Shown here: piece by piece, positions 37,237-46,563 of the stretch
Layout of the letters: every line of letters starts with the position of its first letter
Position numbering within the stretch: the stretch's first letter is position 1
Source: Arthrobacter sp. StoSoilB19
GTDB lineage: Bacteria > Actinomycetota > Actinomycetes > Actinomycetales > Micrococcaceae
DNA: 64,000 nt
NCBI RefSeq assembly: GCF_019977275.1
Contig: NZ_AP024650.1
Location: 2,604,001 to 2,668,000 of the forward strand
Direction of reading: 5' to 3'
Notes under the pieces: generated by a model
Told to the model about the DNA's origin: nothing
Seen by the model: the letters and a program-made list of their open reading frames with translations, nothing else
Database searches by the model: none
Made by a program: the position numbers and the translations under genes

Positions 37237-40200
37237 ATGTTCCGGCTGGCGCACCTTTCCCTGGCAAACCGGGCCCTGATCGCACTGATCACCGTGTTCG
37301 CCTCGGTCTTCGGCGTGATCACCATGTCATCGCTGAAGCAGGAACTCATCCCTTCCATTGAGTTCCCGCAGATCACGGTGCTCAGCTCCATGCCGGGCGC
37401 GTCGCCGGAAGTGGTGGACAAGCAGGTCAGCGGCCCGCTTGAGAAGGCGCTGAACGGCGTGGAGGGGCTGGAATCCACCTCCTCCACGTCACGCACCGGC
37501 GTCTCCCAGATCACCATGGTGTTCACGTACGGGTCGAACCTGGACCGGGCCAGGAACCAGATCGACCGGGCCATCTCCAATGCCAAGCGGTCCCTGCCCA
37601 GCGATGTCCAGCCGCAGGCCATTGCCGGAAGCATCAGCGACTTCCCCATCGTCTTCCTCGCCGTCTCCTCGGACAAGACGCTCAGCGAGCTGAATGCCGA
37701 CCTGCAGCGCCTGAGCGTTCCCCGGCTGCAGAAGATCGACGGCGTCCGCAGCGCCGATGTCACCGGCGGCGCATCCCAGCACATCGAGATCCTTCCCAGG
37801 GCCGACGCCATGGCAGCGGCGGGTACAGGTGTCACCTCCATCCGGGACGCGCTGTCCAATAACGGCGCGCTGGTCCCCGCCGGGACGCTCCAGGAGCAGG
37901 GCAAGACGCTGTCGCTTCAGATTGGCAGCCCGGTGGACTCCCTGGACGCCATCAAGGCACTCCCGCTGGCAGGTGCCAGGAATGGGGCAACAATCGGCTC
38001 CGTTGCCGATGTTTCCCTCAAGGATGACGAACGCACCTCCATCACCCGCACCAACGGCGCCGAAACCCTTGCCATCTCCGTGACCAAGAAACCCGAGGGC
38101 GACACGGTGGGCATCTCCCATGCGGTGCGGGACTCGCTGAAGGGCCTGGAGGCGGAACTGGGCTCCAACGCCAGGTTCACGCCGGTCTTCGACCAGGCAC
38201 CCTTCATCGAAAAGTCCATCAAGGACCTCACCACGGAAGGCCTGCTGGGACTGGGCTTCGCCGTCGCCATCATCCTGCTCTTCCTGATGTCCGCCCGCTC
38301 CACGCTGGTCACAGCGGTGTCCATTCCGCTGTCCCTGCTGATCACGTTCATCGGCCTGTCGGCCACCGGCTACTCGCTGAACATCCTGACGCTCGGCGCG
38401 CTCACCATCGCGATCGGGCGCGTGGTGGACGACTCCATCGTTGTCATCGAAAACATCAAGCGGCACCTCAGCTACGGTGAGGAAAAGTCGACGGCGATCC
38501 TCACCGCCATCAGGGAGGTGGCCGGCGCCATCACCGCCTCCACCCTGACCACGGTGGCGGTGTTCCTGCCCATCGCCTTCGTCGGCGAACTGGCCGGCGA
38601 ACTCTTCCGGCCATTCGCTTTGACCGTGACCATGGCACTGCTGGCGTCGCTGCTGGTGTCGCTGACCATCGTCCCCGTGCTCGCCTACTGGTTCCTAAAA
38701 AACCCCAAGGGCGCGGCGGGCAGGGCGCCCGCCGGCTCCCCCGAGGCCCGGCGGATCGCCGAGGAGGCGAAAGCGAAGGCCCACGAAGCCGAACAGCGAA
38801 GCCGCCTGCAGCGCGGCTACCTGCCCATCCTCCGGTCCACGCAGAAGCACCCCGTCATCACCCTGGTTGCCGCGGTCCTGGTGCTCGGTGCCACCGGTGC
38901 CATGACACCACTGCTTGCCACGAACCTCCTGGGAAACTCGGGACAGAACAGCCTGACCGTACGGCAGGTGCTGCCGGCCGGGACCAGCCTGGCCGACACC
39001 AGCGCCGCCGCCATCCGCCTCGAAGAGGTGCTGCGGGGCATTGACGGCATCAAGGACGTCCAGGTGACCTCCGGCAACGCCCAGGCCGGCTTCGCCGCGC
39101 TCACCTCCACCGGATCCTCCAACTCCACCTTCACAGTGGTGACAGACGAAAAGGCCAACCAGGAGCGCCTCCAGGAGACAGTTCGCTCAGAGCTTGCGAA
39201 GGTGCCCGACTCGGGCAAGGTATCGGTGGGCACCCAGCAGGGCGGCTTCGGCACGTCATCCACCGTGGACATCACGCTGAAGGCTGCCAGCAGCGCCGAC
39301 CTGCAGGCCGCCAGCGACACCATGGTCGCGGCCATGACGGGCGTGCCCGGCACCAGCGAAGTTGCCAGCAACCTGGCCGCCAGCAACCCTGTGGTGCAGG
39401 TCAAGGTGGACAGGGCCAAAGCCGTCGCCGCCGGCCTGAACGAGCAACAGGTGGCCGGGGTCCTGGCATCGACCATCAGCCCCATCCCTGCGGGCACGGT
39501 CCGGATCGATACCAACGATTTTCCCGTCCGCATCGGCCAGGGCACCAAGTTCACCAGCATCGACGCCGTCCGGAACATCCCGCTGCCCGCAGGCGGCCGG
39601 CCTGTAACGCTGGGAAGCATCGCGTCCGTGGAGCAGGTGGACGTCCCCGTCTCCATCACCGCCAGCAATGGCGAGCGGACCGCCAAGGTGTCCATCACGC
39701 CGTCGGGCTCCAACCTGGGCGCGGTGAACACGGAAGTCCAGAAGCGCCTGGCGGACGTCCAGCTGCCCGCCGGCGTCACCGCGGCGATCGGCGGCGCCAC
39801 CACCCAGCAGGCAGAATCGTTCCGGCAGCTGGGCCTGGCCCTGCTGGCAGCCATCGCCATTGTCTACGTGATCATGGTGGCCACCTTCAAGTCGCTCGTC
39901 CAGCCGCTGATCCTGCTGGTCTCGGTTCCGTTCGCTGCGACCGGCGCTGTGGCCCTGCTGCTGCTCACCGGAGTGCCCCTGGGCCTGCCGTCGCTCATCG
40001 GCATGCTGATGCTGGTGGGCATCGTGGTTACCAACGCCATCGTGCTGATCGACCTGATCAACCAGTACCGGCAGCCGCGCGACGGCAGGCCCGGCATGAA
40101 CGTGGCGGACGCCATCACCAACGGCGCACGCCAGCGCCTCCGCCCCATCCTGATGACGGCCCTTGCCACGGTCTTCGCCCTGACGCCGATGGCCCTGGGC

Positions 40201-40467
40201 ATCACGGGCGGCGGCGGGTTCATCTCGCAGCCGCTGGCCGTGGTGGTGATCGGCGGGCTGGTGTCCTCCACCGCACTGACCCTGATCCTGGTCCCGGTGC
40301 TGTACCGGCTGGTGGAGGGACGGCGCGAGAAAAAGGCACTCCTGCGCGACCTGCAGGCCCGCCCCGAAATGGGACCGGGTGCCGACCTCGACGCCGAATT
40401 CATGGACTGGACCACCGGCCAGGTCCCCAAGGTCAGCGGCCGGCGCGCCGCTCCCGGCGCAGACTAA
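37237..40467 (+). CDS. RND-family efflux permease (HAE/AcrB-like)
   Basis: 1076 residues. The two-fold repeat is clear: helix 1 at about 10-32 then a large external loop, helices 2-6 around 330-485, helix 7 at about 545, the second loop, and helices 8-12 from about 870. The proton-relay motif GRVVDDSIVVIENIKRH is intact, with paired Asp. An insert of about 40 charged residues (KGAAGRAPAGSPEARRIAEE...) lies between the halves. Neither a membrane-fusion protein nor an outer-membrane channel is nearby, as expected in a monoderm. Close in type to SwrC of Bacillus. Substrate unknown; a lipid, surfactant or drug is possible. Confidence 0.93.
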   Translation: MFRLAHLSLANRALIALITVFASVFGVITMSSLKQELIPSIEFPQITVLSSMPGASPEVVDKQVSGPLEKALNGVEGLESTSSTSRTGVSQITMVFTYGSNLDRARNQIDRAISNAKRSLPSDVQPQAIAGSISDFPIVFLAVSSDKTLSELNADLQRLSVPRLQKIDGVRSADVTGGASQHIEILPRADAMAAAGTGVTSIRDALSNNGALVPAGTLQEQGKTLSLQIGSPVDSLDAIKALPLAGARNGATIGSVADVSLKDDERTSITRTNGAETLAISVTKKPEGDTVGISHAVRDSLKGLEAELGSNARFTPVFDQAPFIEKSIKDLTTEGLLGLGFAVAIILLFLMSARSTLVTAVSIPLSLLITFIGLSATGYSLNILTLGALTIAIGRVVDDSIVVIENIKRHLSYGEEKSTAILTAIREVAGAITASTLTTVAVFLPIAFVGELAGELFRPFALTVTMALLASLLVSLTIVPVLAYWFLKNPKGAAGRAPAGSPEARRIAEEAKAKAHEAEQRSRLQRGYLPILRSTQKHPVITLVAAVLVLGATGAMTPLLATNLLGNSGQNSLTVRQVLPAGTSLADTSAAAIRLEEVLRGIDGIKDVQVTSGNAQAGFAALTSTGSSNSTFTVVTDEKANQERLQETVRSELAKVPDSGKVSVGTQQGGFGTSSTVDITLKAASSADLQAASDTMVAAMTGVPGTSEVASNLAASNPVVQVKVDRAKAVAAGLNEQQVAGVLASTISPIPAGTVRIDTNDFPVRIGQGTKFTSIDAVRNIPLPAGGRPVTLGSIASVEQVDVPVSITASNGERTAKVSITPSGSNLGAVNTEVQKRLADVQLPAGVTAAIGGATTQQAESFRQLGLALLAAIAIVYVIMVATFKSLVQPLILLVSVPFAATGAVALLLLTGVPLGLPSLIGMLMLVGIVVTNAIVLIDLINQYRQPRDGRPGMNVADAITNGARQRLRPILMTALATVFALTPMALGITGGGGFISQPLAVVVIGGLVSSTALTLILVPVLYRLVEGRREKKALLRDLQARPEMGPGADLDAEFMDWTTGQVPKVSGRRAAPGAD

Positions 40468-40508
40468 ACGGCGGAATATTTCCGGCGTGGCTGCGTTGTA
40501 TCCGGCGA

Positions 40509-40526
40509 TAGATGCAAATGCATCTA
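40509..40526. promoter_or_regulatory. Palindromic operator of the LLM-MarR operon
   Basis: TAGATGC-AAAT-GCATCTA has perfect 7-bp arms. TACACT (40535-40540) 8 bp downstream serves as -10, so the palindrome covers the -35 region. It lies 55 bp before the LLM start; the MarR gene of this operon is the likely ligand. Confidence 0.6.
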
Positions 40527-40580
40527 AATTGGTTTACACTGGAGCCAAGCCCAGCAAGTCCAGGAACGGAAAGGCACGCC

Positions 40581-41690
40581 ATGCAGATCGGTGTTTTCAG
40601 CGTCAGCGACATCACCACGGACCCCACCACGGGCCGCACCCCCACCGAGCACGAACGCATCAAGGCCTCGGTGGCCATCGCCAAAAAGGTCGAGGAAATC
40701 GGCATGGATGTCTACGCCCTGGGCGAGCACCACAACCGGCCCTTCTTCTCCTCCTCACCCACCACCACCCTCGCGTACATTGCAGCCCAGACCGAACGGA
40801 TCATCCTCTCCACGGCCACCACGCTGATCACCACCAATGACCCGGTGAAGATCGCCGAGGACTTCGCCATGCTCCAGCACCTGTCCGACGGGCGCGTGGA
40901 CCTGGTCCTGGGCCGCGGCAACACCGCCCCGGTGTACCCGTGGTTCGGCAAGAACATCCAGGACGGCGTGGAGCTGGCCATCGAGAACTACAGCCTCCTG
41001 CGCAAGCTGTGGGACGAGGACACCGTCAACTGGTCCGGCAAGTTCCGCACCCCGCTGCAGAACTTCACCTCCACGCCCCGGCCGCTCGACGGCGTGGCCC
41101 CCTTCGTGTGGCACGGCTCCATCCGTACCCCGCAGATCGCGGAGGTGGCCGCGTACTTCGGCGACGGCTTCTTCGCCAACAACATCTTCTGGCCCAAGGA
41201 GCACTACCAGCAGCTGATCGGCCTCTACCGCGAGCGGTACGAGCACTATGGACACGGCAAGGCGGACCAGGCGATCGTCGGGCTCGGCGGCCAGTTCTTC
41301 ATGCGGAAGAACTCCCAGGAGGCGGTAAACGAATTCCGCCCATACTTCGACAACGCCCCCGTGTACGGCCACGGACCGTCCCTGGAGGACTTCACCTCCC
41401 AGACCCCGCTGACCGTGGGCAGCCCGCAGGAAGTCATCGAGAAGACCCTGACCTTCCGCGAGCACTTCGGCGACTACCAGCGCCAGCTGTTCCTGATCGA
41501 CCATGCCGGCCTGCCGCTGAAGACCGTCCTGGAGCAGCTGGACCTGTTCGGCGAGGAAGTCCTGCCCGTGCTCCGCAAGGAGTACGCGGCCCTCAAGCCA
41601 GCGCACGTTCCCGAGCCGCCCACCCACGCCGGCCGTGTCGCCGCCCTGCTGGCATCGCAGGACGCCGACAAAGCCACCGCGGAGGCGTGA
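40581..41690 (+). CDS. LLM-class flavin-dependent oxidoreductase
   Basis: 369 residues. A luciferase-like TIM barrel using F420 or FMN: IGVFSVSDITTDP, DVYALGEHHNRPFFSSSPTT, then TERIILSTATTLITTNDPVKIAEDFAMLQHLSDGRVDLVLGRGNT. The pocket motif HHN resembles the FMN/alkanal group. Start ATG 40581 has GGAAAGG upstream; an in-frame ATG at 40512 lies inside the operator and is rejected. Stop and MarR start overlap (TGATG), so both are cotranslated. The substrate is unknown. Confidence 0.9.
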   Translation: MQIGVFSVSDITTDPTTGRTPTEHERIKASVAIAKKVEEIGMDVYALGEHHNRPFFSSSPTTTLAYIAAQTERIILSTATTLITTNDPVKIAEDFAMLQHLSDGRVDLVLGRGNTAPVYPWFGKNIQDGVELAIENYSLLRKLWDEDTVNWSGKFRTPLQNFTSTPRPLDGVAPFVWHGSIRTPQIAEVAAYFGDGFFANNIFWPKEHYQQLIGLYRERYEHYGHGKADQAIVGLGGQFFMRKNSQEAVNEFRPYFDNAPVYGHGPSLEDFTSQTPLTVGSPQEVIEKTLTFREHFGDYQRQLFLIDHAGLPLKTVLEQLDLFGEEVLPVLRKEYAALKPAHVPEPPTHAGRVAALLASQDADKATAEA

Positions 41691-42157
41691 TGGCTGCGGG
41701 AGGAACGGAATCTCCGGTGCGGCTGGCAGCCGAAACCTGGGAGTCCCTGTTCCGCGCCCAGGTAGCGGTGATGCGCAAGCTGCAGTCCGGGCGGGCCTTC
41801 CGGAAGCTGGCGGTCAACGAATACGACGTCCTGTTCACGCTCTCCCGGTGCCCGTCCGGCTGGCTGCGGCTCAACGAGCTCAACGACAACGTGCTGTTGA
41901 GCCAGTCCAGCCTGAGCAGGCTGGTGGAGCGGCTCGAAAAGCGGGGGCTTGTGGCCAGAATGCCGGCCCCCGAGGACGGCCGCGGCATCCTGCTGAAGCT
42001 GACCGACGAGGGGCGGGAGCTGCAGAAGGAAATCGGCCGCGAGCACGTCCGGGACATTTCCGCGCTGGTGGGTCCCGCCCTGACGGCCGCGGAGCAGAAG
42101 GAACTGAAGCGGCTCACGGACAAGCTGCGAAGTTCGCTGGGTCCCCTTCCGCGGTAG
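41690..42157 (+). CDS. MarR-family transcriptional regulator
   Basis: 155 residues. Winged helix: KLAVNEYDVLFTLSRCPSGW, LNELNDNVLLSQSSLSRLVERLEKRGLV (recognition helix), then MPAPEDGRGILLKLTDEG (wing). The dimerisation helices lie at both ends. The start overlaps the stop of the LLM gene, so it is the second gene of a two-gene operon. A typical autoregulated repressor of the flavoenzyme, with the palindrome at 40509-40526 as predicted site. Confidence 0.92.
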   Translation: MAAGGTESPVRLAAETWESLFRAQVAVMRKLQSGRAFRKLAVNEYDVLFTLSRCPSGWLRLNELNDNVLLSQSSLSRLVERLEKRGLVARMPAPEDGRGILLKLTDEGRELQKEIGREHVRDISALVGPALTAAEQKELKRLTDKLRSSLGPLPR

Positions 42158-42192
42158 CAGGCGGCTTCCCGGCGGCCGCACGGGCCGGCCGA

Positions 42193-42238
42193 ACAGGACG
42201 GCCCGTGCCGGGTGGACAGGACGGCCCGTGCCGGGTGG
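42193..42238. repeat. 23-bp direct tandem repeat, two identical copies
   Basis: Two perfect adjacent 23-bp copies beginning ACAGGACGGCCCGTGCCGGG, followed by a partial third copy. It lies in the convergent gap between the MarR and transglutaminase genes. A recent slippage duplication is the simplest reading. Confidence 0.85.
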
Positions 42239-42255
42239 ACAGCCAGGGTGGACAG

Positions 42256-43062
42256 TCAGCCGAGCGCCACCAGCCGGGAGGGATCCTCGCCGGGCAGGTC
42301 CCCGTCAACCACGGCCGTGACGCGCAGCTGGTTCAACACCAGGCTTCCACCCACCGTGGAAAGGAACGCCGTGTCTGATGAGTCGCGGCCGGCGGTAATG
42401 CGCAGCATCGACTCCCGCGGCGCGAGCCCCGTGGGGTCGATGACGTGCCAGGCCCCCTCCACGTAGGCTTCCGCCACGGCGTGGAAATCCATCGGGCTCA
42501 GGCCCGGTGCGTAGACGGCCGCCAGCCGGGCCGGGATGTCCTTGGAGCGGAGCAGCGCGATGGCCAGGTGCGCAAAGTCCCGGCACACGCCGCGCCTGCT
42601 GAGGAGGGTCTCCACGGCACCGTCCGTGCCGCGGGAGGAGCCGCTGATGTACCGCAGTTCACCGTTGACCCAGTCGCGGACGGCGCGCACCAGGTCCGCT
42701 CCCTGGACCCCTTCGAACTCGGCATAGGCCGTGGGCAGCAGCCGGTCCGACTCGGCATACCGGCTGGGACGGACATAGCGGATCCGCTCGGCCAGGGTGG
42801 CGTCTTCCGGAACGGCGCGGCCCGTCACCGTGGCAAAATAGTCCACGCTGACGTCGGTGGGTTGGGCAAACTCCATGTAGTGGAACCGGCCGCCGTGGTG
42901 GTCGGAAACTTCCGTGAGTGGAACCTCGGCCCCGCCGGCAGTGACGGAGAGGGACTCCGTGAAGGATGAGTAGCCGCTGTTCCGTGCTACAGCGATGGCC
43001 ATGGCCACCTTGGTGTTGGCGATGGTCCTGAAGGCCAGGCGTGCGGAAACAGAGCGTTCCAT
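42256..43062 (-). CDS. Transglutaminase-like cysteine-protease-fold protein
   Basis: 268 residues. The catalytic triad of the transglutaminase fold is visible: Cys in SRRGVCRDFAHLAIALLRS, His in LSPMDFHAVAEAYV, and Asp in WHVIDPTGLAPRESM. The N-terminal half is beta-rich. Such proteins with no signal peptide are often amidases or proteases acting in the cytosol or with peptide ligase partners. Start ATG 43062 (MERSVSARL) has GGAGAG nearby. It follows a lipoprotein gene by 67 bp on the same strand. Confidence 0.88.
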   Translation of the reverse strand: MERSVSARLAFRTIANTKVAMAIAVARNSGYSSFTESLSVTAGGAEVPLTEVSDHHGGRFHYMEFAQPTDVSVDYFATVTGRAVPEDATLAERIRYVRPSRYAESDRLLPTAYAEFEGVQGADLVRAVRDWVNGELRYISGSSRGTDGAVETLLSRRGVCRDFAHLAIALLRSKDIPARLAAVYAPGLSPMDFHAVAEAYVEGAWHVIDPTGLAPRESMLRITAGRDSSDTAFLSTVGGSLVLNQLRVTAVVDGDLPGEDPSRLVALG

Positions 43063-43129
43063 GTCTCTCCGGGGGTGTTGGGGGGAAGGTAAGTCGCACA
43101 CCCCGCACTTGTGAGTGCCGGCAGCGGGA

Positions 43130-43957
43130 CTAGTTTTTGACCTTCAGCGACATTAGCATCCGCTGCACGTTGGCGAAGTCAGCGCTTTCGTTGACGTACT
43201 GGGCGGCCTGGCCAAGGGTGTCGAAGGCCTTCGCCGGTGCCACTTTCTCATCCGGCGCAAAGGCTTTGAGGGTCACCAGGTCGCCGAACGAGTAGTCCCC
43301 CTTGCCGGCCGGACCACGAACCACGTTGCGCAGCCCGCACGCCTGCCCGTCTGTTCCGCCCACCAGGTTGGTGATGCCGTAGGAACCGAAGTAGCGGTAC
43401 CCCTGGATCACCCGGTAGACCATCCGCGGCGGGATGGTTCCCTCCCCGCCCGGGACGGAGAGCTCAAAAGGCACGCTGCTGATCACGGTGTACGGGTGCC
43501 GTGCGTTGTCGGGACAGTCGACGTTCGACGGCGGCAGTCCGGTCCTGAGCGCGGCGACGAAGGTTCCGTCGGGCTTCTTCACCTCAATCTTCAGCCCACC
43601 GGGAAGCACGCCTTCCTCGGGCGCCACCGACTGCGCGATCCAGTCCGCCGGCAGGTCGAAGCTCACCGTCCTGGCAGGATCCGAGTATGTCTTCCAGGAG
43701 GCGGCGGTGGCCGCCCCCTGCGGCTCGCCGGCCGTTGCGGAGGCAGGGGCCGGGACGGTGCCGCCGGCGTCCGGTGACGCCGACGCCGTTCCGGATGTTG
43801 GCCCGGCCGCTGCAGATCCGGAGATTGCGGCCCCGGAGGTTGCCGGCTGTGCCGTCCATCCCGGGCCGGCCGGTGATCCGGAGCAACCCGTCAGCAGGAC
43901 CACGGCGGCCACCAGTGACATCCGGGGAAGAGCGCTCAATACTTCCTTGCCTGTCAT
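43130..43957 (-). CDS. Conserved lipoprotein of unknown function
   Basis: 275 residues from ATG 43957. A signal peptide ends in LLTGC (Cys25), and a linker of about 60 residues rich in Ala/Ser/Gly/Pro follows. The folded part starts near SWKTYSDPARTVSFDLPADWIAQ, a sequence type seen in PsbP-like or MOG1-like secreted domains. Three further Cys occur. I do not recognise a defined family. An open frame extends upstream to 44908, but it overlaps the divergent DUF1684 gene and is rejected. Cotranscribed with the transglutaminase gene is likely. Confidence 0.78.
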   Translation of the reverse strand: MTGKEVLSALPRMSLVAAVVLLTGCSGSPAGPGWTAQPATSGAAISGSAAAGPTSGTASASPDAGGTVPAPASATAGEPQGAATAASWKTYSDPARTVSFDLPADWIAQSVAPEEGVLPGGLKIEVKKPDGTFVAALRTGLPPSNVDCPDNARHPYTVISSVPFELSVPGGEGTIPPRMVYRVIQGYRYFGSYGITNLVGGTDGQACGLRNVVRGPAGKGDYSFGDLVTLKAFAPDEKVAPAKAFDTLGQAAQYVNESADFANVQRMLMSLKVKN

Positions 43958-44137
43958 GGAAGCCAGCCTAATAGCGGCATGGCTCCTCTCCGGGCCGGCA
44001 CGGCGGTGTTTCCTGCGCTTGCGAACGGTGTTCCGTGGCCCCCTCTGCCGGGCGCCGGCCATCCGTTCCCCCGGGCACATACCCGGCGTGTCGCCGTCGG
44101 ACGGCTGCCACGCTGCCCGGGGACTAGGCTGGGGGTT

Positions 44138-44800
44138 ATGGCGGAAGAGCAGCACGGCGCAGCCGAAGACAACCCGGCGGACATCTCCGCCCTGGATATC
44201 GCCGACTGGCGGCTGAGGACCTTTGCGCTCTACGACACCGTCCGCCGGCTCTCGGTTGAAAGCCCGTCCGAGGCACACTCGTACTGGCGCCACCAGCGTG
44301 ACATGATGTTCGCCACCCACCCGGCTTCTGCGCTGACCGCCGCGGGCAAGGCGCGCTTCTCCGGGCTGAAGACCGCCGACTACGATCCCATCTACCGGTT
44401 CCACGTGCCCTTGACCAAAGAGGGTGCCGGCCGCGAGATGAGCGTCGACACCGGGACCGACGGCGTGGTGCACTTTGTCCGGCTGGGCACCTTCGATTTG
44501 CCCGAAATGGGCCAGCTCGCGGTGTGGAAGCTCCACGGGTACGGCGGCGGGATCTTCGTTCCGTTCCGCGATGCCACGGCAGGCCAGCCCGGCGGCACCT
44601 ACGGGGCGGGTCGCTACCTGATCGACACCATCAAGGGCGCCTTCCACGGCGTAGCCGGCACCGGCCCGGGCGCCATGTTCGTCCTGGATTTCAATTTCGC
44701 CTACAACCCCTCCTGCGCCTACAACGAGGCCTGGGCCTGCCCGCTGCCCGGGCCCTCCAACCGGCTGGCAGTGGAAATTCCCGTGGGCGAGCTGTACTGA
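44138..44800 (+). CDS. DUF1684 domain protein
   Basis: 220 residues. It carries the family pattern: HPASAL near the start, FSGLKTADYDPIYRFHVPL, GRYLIDTIKGAFH, DFNFAYNPSCAYNEAWACPLPGPSNRLAVEIPVGE. The conserved NPxCAYN...CPLP residues suggest a metal or catalytic site, but no activity is established as far as I know. TAGGCT lies exactly 7 nt before ATG 44138, so the mRNA may be leaderless. Divergent from the lipoprotein gene. Confidence 0.88.
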   Translation: MAEEQHGAAEDNPADISALDIADWRLRTFALYDTVRRLSVESPSEAHSYWRHQRDMMFATHPASALTAAGKARFSGLKTADYDPIYRFHVPLTKEGAGREMSVDTGTDGVVHFVRLGTFDLPEMGQLAVWKLHGYGGGIFVPFRDATAGQPGGTYGAGRYLIDTIKGAFHGVAGTGPGAMFVLDFNFAYNPSCAYNEAWACPLPGPSNRLAVEIPVGELY

Positions 44801-44886
44801 CGGATGGCGGTTCGTCCTGGGCGCCCTGTGCGCATCTCCTGCTTGCCCCCTGCCCGCGGCGCTGACCGTCCTGCCGGTGCCACCGG

Positions 44887-45375
44887 ATGAGGCAGGGACT
44901 GTCCGCACCAGCAGTACCGGAGACCAGCACCCGGCGCCTGCCTGCCACCAGGCATTACCGGGGAGTCCTGCGCTATCCGGTCATCCGGCAGTTGCTCCGC
45001 TTCTCCGGTGTCGGCGTCATCTGCACCGCTGCATCACTGTGCCTCTACGCGCTGCTGCGGCCATGGCTTGGCGCCCAGCTGGCCAACGCGGTGGCGCTGG
45101 TCCTCACGTCGCTCTTGAACACTGCCTTGAACCGCCGGCTGACGTTCAAGATCGCAGGCCAGCAGCGCCGCACCCGTGACCACCTCAACGGCCTGGTGGT
45201 GATCGCCGTGGCCCTGGTGATCACCGGCAGCAGCCTGGGTGTGCTGCACTGGTTCAATCCGGAGGCCACCGTGGCGGACGAACTGCTGGCCACCACGTTG
45301 TCCGGCTTCCTGGCCACGGCGGTGCGCTTCAGCATGCTGCGGCACTGGATTTTCCGCCGCGCGCGGCACCGCTGA
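44887..45375 (+). CDS. GtrA-family membrane protein
   Basis: 162 residues with four membrane helices (about 36-58, 62-84, 100-120, 130-150). LLRFSGVGVICTAASLCLYALL and the basic NRRLTFKIAG loop are typical of GtrA, thought to flip undecaprenyl-linked sugars or support cell-wall glycosylation. No glycosyltransferase lies next to it. The end of the protein is Arg/His-rich (RHWIFRRARHR). The start has no clear Shine-Dalgarno. Convergent with the cysteine desulfurase gene, 14 bp apart. Confidence 0.85.
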   Translation: MRQGLSAPAVPETSTRRLPATRHYRGVLRYPVIRQLLRFSGVGVICTAASLCLYALLRPWLGAQLANAVALVLTSLLNTALNRRLTFKIAGQQRRTRDHLNGLVVIAVALVITGSSLGVLHWFNPEATVADELLATTLSGFLATAVRFSMLRHWIFRRARHR

Positions 45376-45389
45376 CCAGGCAGCGACGG

Positions 45390-46556
45390 TCAGCGGCCTT
45401 TGCCCGCGCCCAGGTTCTTGACACTGGCGACGGCGGCCCGCACCGCGTCCGCAGCCACGTCCAGTTCCTCCCGGGTTACCGATGCGTCGAAACTGAACCG
45501 GACCGCTGTCTGCGCCACTTCGGCGGAAATTCCCAGCGCGGTAAGCACGGGCGACGGCGCATCCGAGCCGGCAGCGCAGGCTGAACCGCTGGAGCAGACC
45601 ACGCCGCTCCGTTCCAGCTCCAGCAGCACAGACTCGCCGCTGGTTCCGGGGAAGCAGAATGATGCTACGGAGGGCAGCCGTTCGGAGGGGTGGCCGGTCA
45701 GGACAGCGTCCGGCACCGCGGCCAGCACGGCGGCGATGAAACGGTCCCGCAAGGCGGCCACCCTTGGCTGCTGGCCGGCCTGCCGGCCGTGGGCCAGCGT
45801 GAGGGCCGTGGCCAGCCCCACCGCCCCGGCCACGTTTTCCGTCCCCGAGCGGCGGCCCCTTTCCTGGCCGCCGCCGTGAATGACCGGTTCCAGCCGCGTA
45901 CGGCTCCGGACGAAGAGCAGGCCGCAGCCTTTGGGCGCCCCCAGCTTGTGCCCGGAGATGCTCATGGCGTCCACGCCCAGGGCCTTGGTGTCCAGCGGCA
46001 GCCATCCGGCGGCCTGGACGGCATCCGTATGGAAGGGGATTCCGTGGTGGTGGGCGAGTTCTGCGAGCGCGGCGATGGGCTGGACGGTGCCCACCTCATT
46101 GTTGGCGTACATGATGCTGACCAGCGCGGTCTCCGGGCACAGCACCCCGGCCAGCGCATCAGGGGTGACCTGGCCGGTTGCGTCGACCGGCACCACGTCC
46201 ACCACGAAGCCGTGGAAACGCTCCAGGTAGCGCGCGGATTCCTCCACGGCCGGATGTTCGACGGCGCTGATCACCACCCGGTTCCAATGCGGGTTTGCCG
46301 CCTGCCGGGCCAGGGCAATGCCCTTGACGGCCAGGTTGTCCGCTTCCGTTCCCCCGGAAGTGAACACGACCTCGCCCTGCCGGCAGCCAAGGACGCCGGC
46401 CACCGCTGCCCGCGCCCCCGCGAGCGCCGCAGCTGCCGCCTCACCAAGGGTGTGGTGGCTGGAGGGGTTCCCGAAGGAGCCGGTGAGGTAAGGCCACATG
46501 GCGTCCAGTACTTCGCGGCGGACGGGGGTGGTGGCGGCGGCGTCGAGGAAGATCAT
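45390..46556 (-). CDS. Cysteine desulfurase (NifS-like) of the nad operon
   Basis: 388 residues. A fold-type I PLP enzyme: YLDAAATTP-like start (MIFLDAAATTPVRRE), PLP lysine in SISGHKLGAPKGCGLLF, and catalytic loop CSSGSACAAG (Cys). It removes sulfur from cysteine as persulfide. The position as last gene of nadABC suggests it matures the [4Fe-4S] cluster of NadA. This resembles NadS/NifS linked to nad genes in other bacteria, so the role is inferred from context. It ends against GtrA. Confidence 0.9.
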   Translation of the reverse strand: MIFLDAAATTPVRREVLDAMWPYLTGSFGNPSSHHTLGEAAAAALAGARAAVAGVLGCRQGEVVFTSGGTEADNLAVKGIALARQAANPHWNRVVISAVEHPAVEESARYLERFHGFVVDVVPVDATGQVTPDALAGVLCPETALVSIMYANNEVGTVQPIAALAELAHHHGIPFHTDAVQAAGWLPLDTKALGVDAMSISGHKLGAPKGCGLLFVRSRTRLEPVIHGGGQERGRRSGTENVAGAVGLATALTLAHGRQAGQQPRVAALRDRFIAAVLAAVPDAVLTGHPSERLPSVASFCFPGTSGESVLLELERSGVVCSSGSACAAGSDAPSPVLTALGISAEVAQTAVRFSFDASVTREELDVAADAVRAAVASVKNLGAGKGR

Positions 46557-46563
46557 GGCGTGC

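Noticed and set aside
37237..40467. Tripartite RND pump
   Set aside because: No adaptor or outer-membrane channel gene in the vicinity; only the permease can be called.
43958..44908. 5' extension of the lipoprotein frame (43130-43957)
   Set aside because: It would remove the signal peptide from the N-terminus and overlap the divergent DUF1684 gene.
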